This document shows, piece by piece, positions 62,294 through 64,000 of a stretch of DNA of 64,000 bases. Below the pieces are notes generated by a model. That model worked only from the letters and a program-made list of their open reading frames with translations, was not told the origin of the DNA and did no database searches. This stretch comes from Sphingopyxis sp. H115 (GTDB lineage Bacteria > Pseudomonadota > Alphaproteobacteria > Sphingomonadales > Sphingomonadaceae): assembly GCF_001468465.1 (NCBI RefSeq), contig NZ_LNSA01000003.1, positions 62,001-126,000 on the forward strand, in the 5' to 3' direction. Numbering within the stretch: the stretch's first letter is position 1; every line of letters starts with the position of its first letter. A program made the translations under genes and the position numbers.

Positions 62294-63907
62294 TTAAATG
62301 TTGATCGTCGTCGGGCGCTTGGTCCGCAGCCAATGGGCGACGAACATGCGCGTGACGGTAACGGCGGTGAAGACGCTGGTGACGATGCCGATGGTCAGGA
62401 CCACAGCAAAGCCCTTGATCGGGCCCGACCCGAACCAGAACATCAGCGCCGCCGCGATGACGTTGGTGACGTTGGCGTCGAAAATCGCGCGGCTCGCTTC
62501 GGTATAGCCCAGTTCGATCGCCTGAAACACCTTGCGCCCGCGCGCGAGTTCCTCGCGTATGCGTTCGTTGATCAGCACGTTCGCATCGACGGCGGCACCG
62601 ATCGTCAGCACGAAACCGGCGATACCCGGCAGCGTCAGCGTCGCGTTGAATGCCGCCATGATCGCAATGATCAGGAAGACGTTGAAGACCAGCGCGACAC
62701 AGGCATAGACCCCGAACCGCCCGTAAACGACGAGCATGAGCACAAGCACCGACACCGTCGCAATGATGCCCGCGATCGCGCCCTTGCGGATCGAGTCGGC
62801 GCCGAGTTCGGGCGTCACCGTACGTTCCTCGACGACGGTCATCTTCACCGGCAGCGCGCCCGAGCGGAGCGAAATAGCCAGAGCGTTGGCGCTCGCGACG
62901 CTGAAGCTGCCCGAAATCTGCGCGCTGCCGCCCAGGATCGGCTCATTGATCGACGGGGCCGACAGCACCTTGCCGTCGAGCACCATCGCAAAGCGCTTGC
63001 CGACATTCTGCGCCGTCACCTTCGCAAAGGTGCTCGACCCACCCGAATCGAAGCGGATCGAAACGACCGGCTGGTTGTTCTGCGGGTCATAGCTTTGCTG
63101 GGCGTTGATCAGCTGTTCGCCGCTGATCATCACCTGGCGGCGCAGCACTTCGAACGCCGCACCATTGCCTTCGCCCTCAGCATAGGGGACGATTTCGCTG
63201 CCAACCGGCACGCGGCCAGCGGCGGCTTCGTTCGGGTCGGCGTTGGTATCGACCATGCGGAACTCGAGCCGCGCGGTCTTGCCGATCAGTTCCTTGAGCG
63301 CGGCCGGGTCCTGAAGCCCCGGAACCTGCACGACGATACGATCGGTGCCTTCGCGAATGATCGTCGGCTCGCGGGTGCCGAGATCGTCGACGCGCTTCGC
63401 GATGATATCGCGCGCGGTGTCCATCGCATTTGCCACGGCCTGCGTCTGTCCCGCGCTCGTCGGCGTCATCACGATCCGGGTCACGTCGATGACGTCGATG
63501 CTCCAGTCGCGCTGGCCGGTTAGGCCGGCGCCCTGCGTTTCGCTAAACAGCCGCTCGCGCGCTTCGTCGAGCTTCGCCTGATCGCGCACGAGGAAGCTGA
63601 TCTTGCCGCCTGCGTTCGACAGTTCGCCGATCGCGATATCGTCGTCAGGCCCGCGCTCGCCGCGCATCGCGGTACGCACGGTCTTTTCCATGTTGGTCAG
63701 CTGGGTCTTGCGAAGGTCGGCGACGTCGGCCTCGAGCAGCAGGTGGCTGCCGCCCGCAAGGTCGAGGCCCAGGTTGACCTTCGCCTGCGTGAACGAAGGC
63801 AGGCTGTCGCGCGTTTTTTCGGGAAGGAAGCTGGGAATGGAAAAGAGGATACCGAGCAGCAGGATGATGCTGATGCCGATGGTCTTCCAGCGCGGGAAAT
63901 CGAGCAT
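62294..63907 (-). CDS. secD: Protein translocase subunit SecD
   Basis: A 537-residue partner of SecF. The first membrane helix is IGISIILLLGILFSIPSFL, followed by VNLGLDLAGGSHLLLEADV (~44-62). A large periplasmic domain has PTIIREGTDRIVVQVPGLQDPAALKELIGKTARLEFRMVD. The C-terminal membrane part holds IVDANVLINERIREELARGRKVFQAI-like motifs (GAAVDANVLINERIREELARG) with the conserved Asp. The length is a little below E. coli SecD (615), as usual in alphaproteobacteria. It lies between yajC (cut by the window edge) and secF in one leftward operon. Confidence 0.96.
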   Translation of the reverse strand: MLDFPRWKTIGISIILLLGILFSIPSFLPEKTRDSLPSFTQAKVNLGLDLAGGSHLLLEADVADLRKTQLTNMEKTVRTAMRGERGPDDDIAIGELSNAGGKISFLVRDQAKLDEARERLFSETQGAGLTGQRDWSIDVIDVTRIVMTPTSAGQTQAVANAMDTARDIIAKRVDDLGTREPTIIREGTDRIVVQVPGLQDPAALKELIGKTARLEFRMVDTNADPNEAAAGRVPVGSEIVPYAEGEGNGAAFEVLRRQVMISGEQLINAQQSYDPQNNQPVVSIRFDSGGSSTFAKVTAQNVGKRFAMVLDGKVLSAPSINEPILGGSAQISGSFSVASANALAISLRSGALPVKMTVVEERTVTPELGADSIRKGAIAGIIATVSVLVLMLVVYGRFGVYACVALVFNVFLIIAIMAAFNATLTLPGIAGFVLTIGAAVDANVLINERIREELARGRKVFQAIELGYTEASRAIFDANVTNVIAAALMFWFGSGPIKGFAVVLTIGIVTSVFTAVTVTRMFVAHWLRTKRPTTINI

Positions 63908-63961
63908 GGTCTAGAGTCCGATTGCAAGAGCGGGACCGCGCGGGACGCGGACCCCGCCGCG

Positions 63962-64000
63962 TCAGTCGTTGGCGGGCTTGCCGCCGGGTTGCATAACGTC
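63962..64000 (-). CDS. yajC: Probable YajC C-terminus (partial)
   Basis: Only the last 12 codons are inside the window: DVMQPGGKPAND, then TGA. The end agrees with the GAKPAND-like tails I recall for sphingomonad YajC, and yajC-secD-secF is the standard gene order. YajC is a small single-pass partner of SecDF. The call rests mainly on position. Confidence 0.6.
   Translation of the reverse strand, partial: DVMQPGGKPAND

Overview
The window is a stretch of GC-rich alphaproteobacterial chromosome. Gene content points to a sphingomonad, with a Sphingopyxis/Sphingobium-like relative most likely. The signs are the adrenodoxin-type ferredoxin next to rlmB, an Ala/Lys-rich tail on trigger factor, DUF6456, DUF6445 and DUF4189 proteins, a PEP-CTERM protein, a B3 metallo-beta-lactamase with an active-site Glu, and families of short palindromic repeats between genes. 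This is inference from protein families, since no rRNA is present. Genes were read by eye from translations; no database search was run.

Layout. Positions 1-3250 are the right end of an integrated element: a plasmid-type ParB (cut by the window edge), a P4-type tyrosine integrase, and a tRNA-Tyr whose 3' end faces the integrase. Positions 3300-21000 are mostly core genome: rlmB, ferredoxin, a DNA glycosylase, trigger factor, tRNA-Leu, an amidohydrolase, the gatCAB operon (with an AT-rich membrane-protein gene wedged between gatA and gatB), DUF4153 and DUF3089 proteins, ruvX, pyrB and a pseudo-dihydroorotase. Positions 21000-28700 hold a ParA-like / ribbon-helix-helix / TPR-SPOR operon divergent from a second SPOR protein, then a B3 beta-lactamase divergent from an AmpR-like LysR regulator. 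Positions 29000-44350 are biosynthetic: serB and miaA with interlocking start codons, ilvB-ilvN-ilvC, bioF-bioD-bioA, and leuA preceded by a leucine-rich leader peptide. Several small secreted or unknown proteins lie between them.

Positions 44400-46150 hold one AT-rich OLD-family ATPase/TOPRIM nuclease gene that looks transferred and could be a defence gene. Positions 46260-49190 are a run of small genes: an HTH protein, a DUF2384-like protein overlapping a tiny partner, a cold-shock protein with a long leader, a second-type IF-1 and short ORFs. Positions 49200-59400 are accessory: a PEP-CTERM protein, an ECF42-type sigma factor with its DGPF/YciI neighbour and an overlapping DUF6445 gene, a GlxA-type regulator facing an alpha/beta hydrolase, a CPBP protease, AraC and VOC proteins, and a nitronate monooxygenase-like protein. 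The window ends with an XRE regulator, a GT4 glycosyltransferase and the secF-secD-yajC operon (yajC cut by the edge).

The strongest leads are the leuA leader peptide, the Glu-type B3 lactamase with a T-N11-A palindrome facing an AmpR-like regulator, the lone OLD nuclease, and the ParA/RHH/SPOR cluster. I did not find a multi-gene system that I can claim is entirely new.
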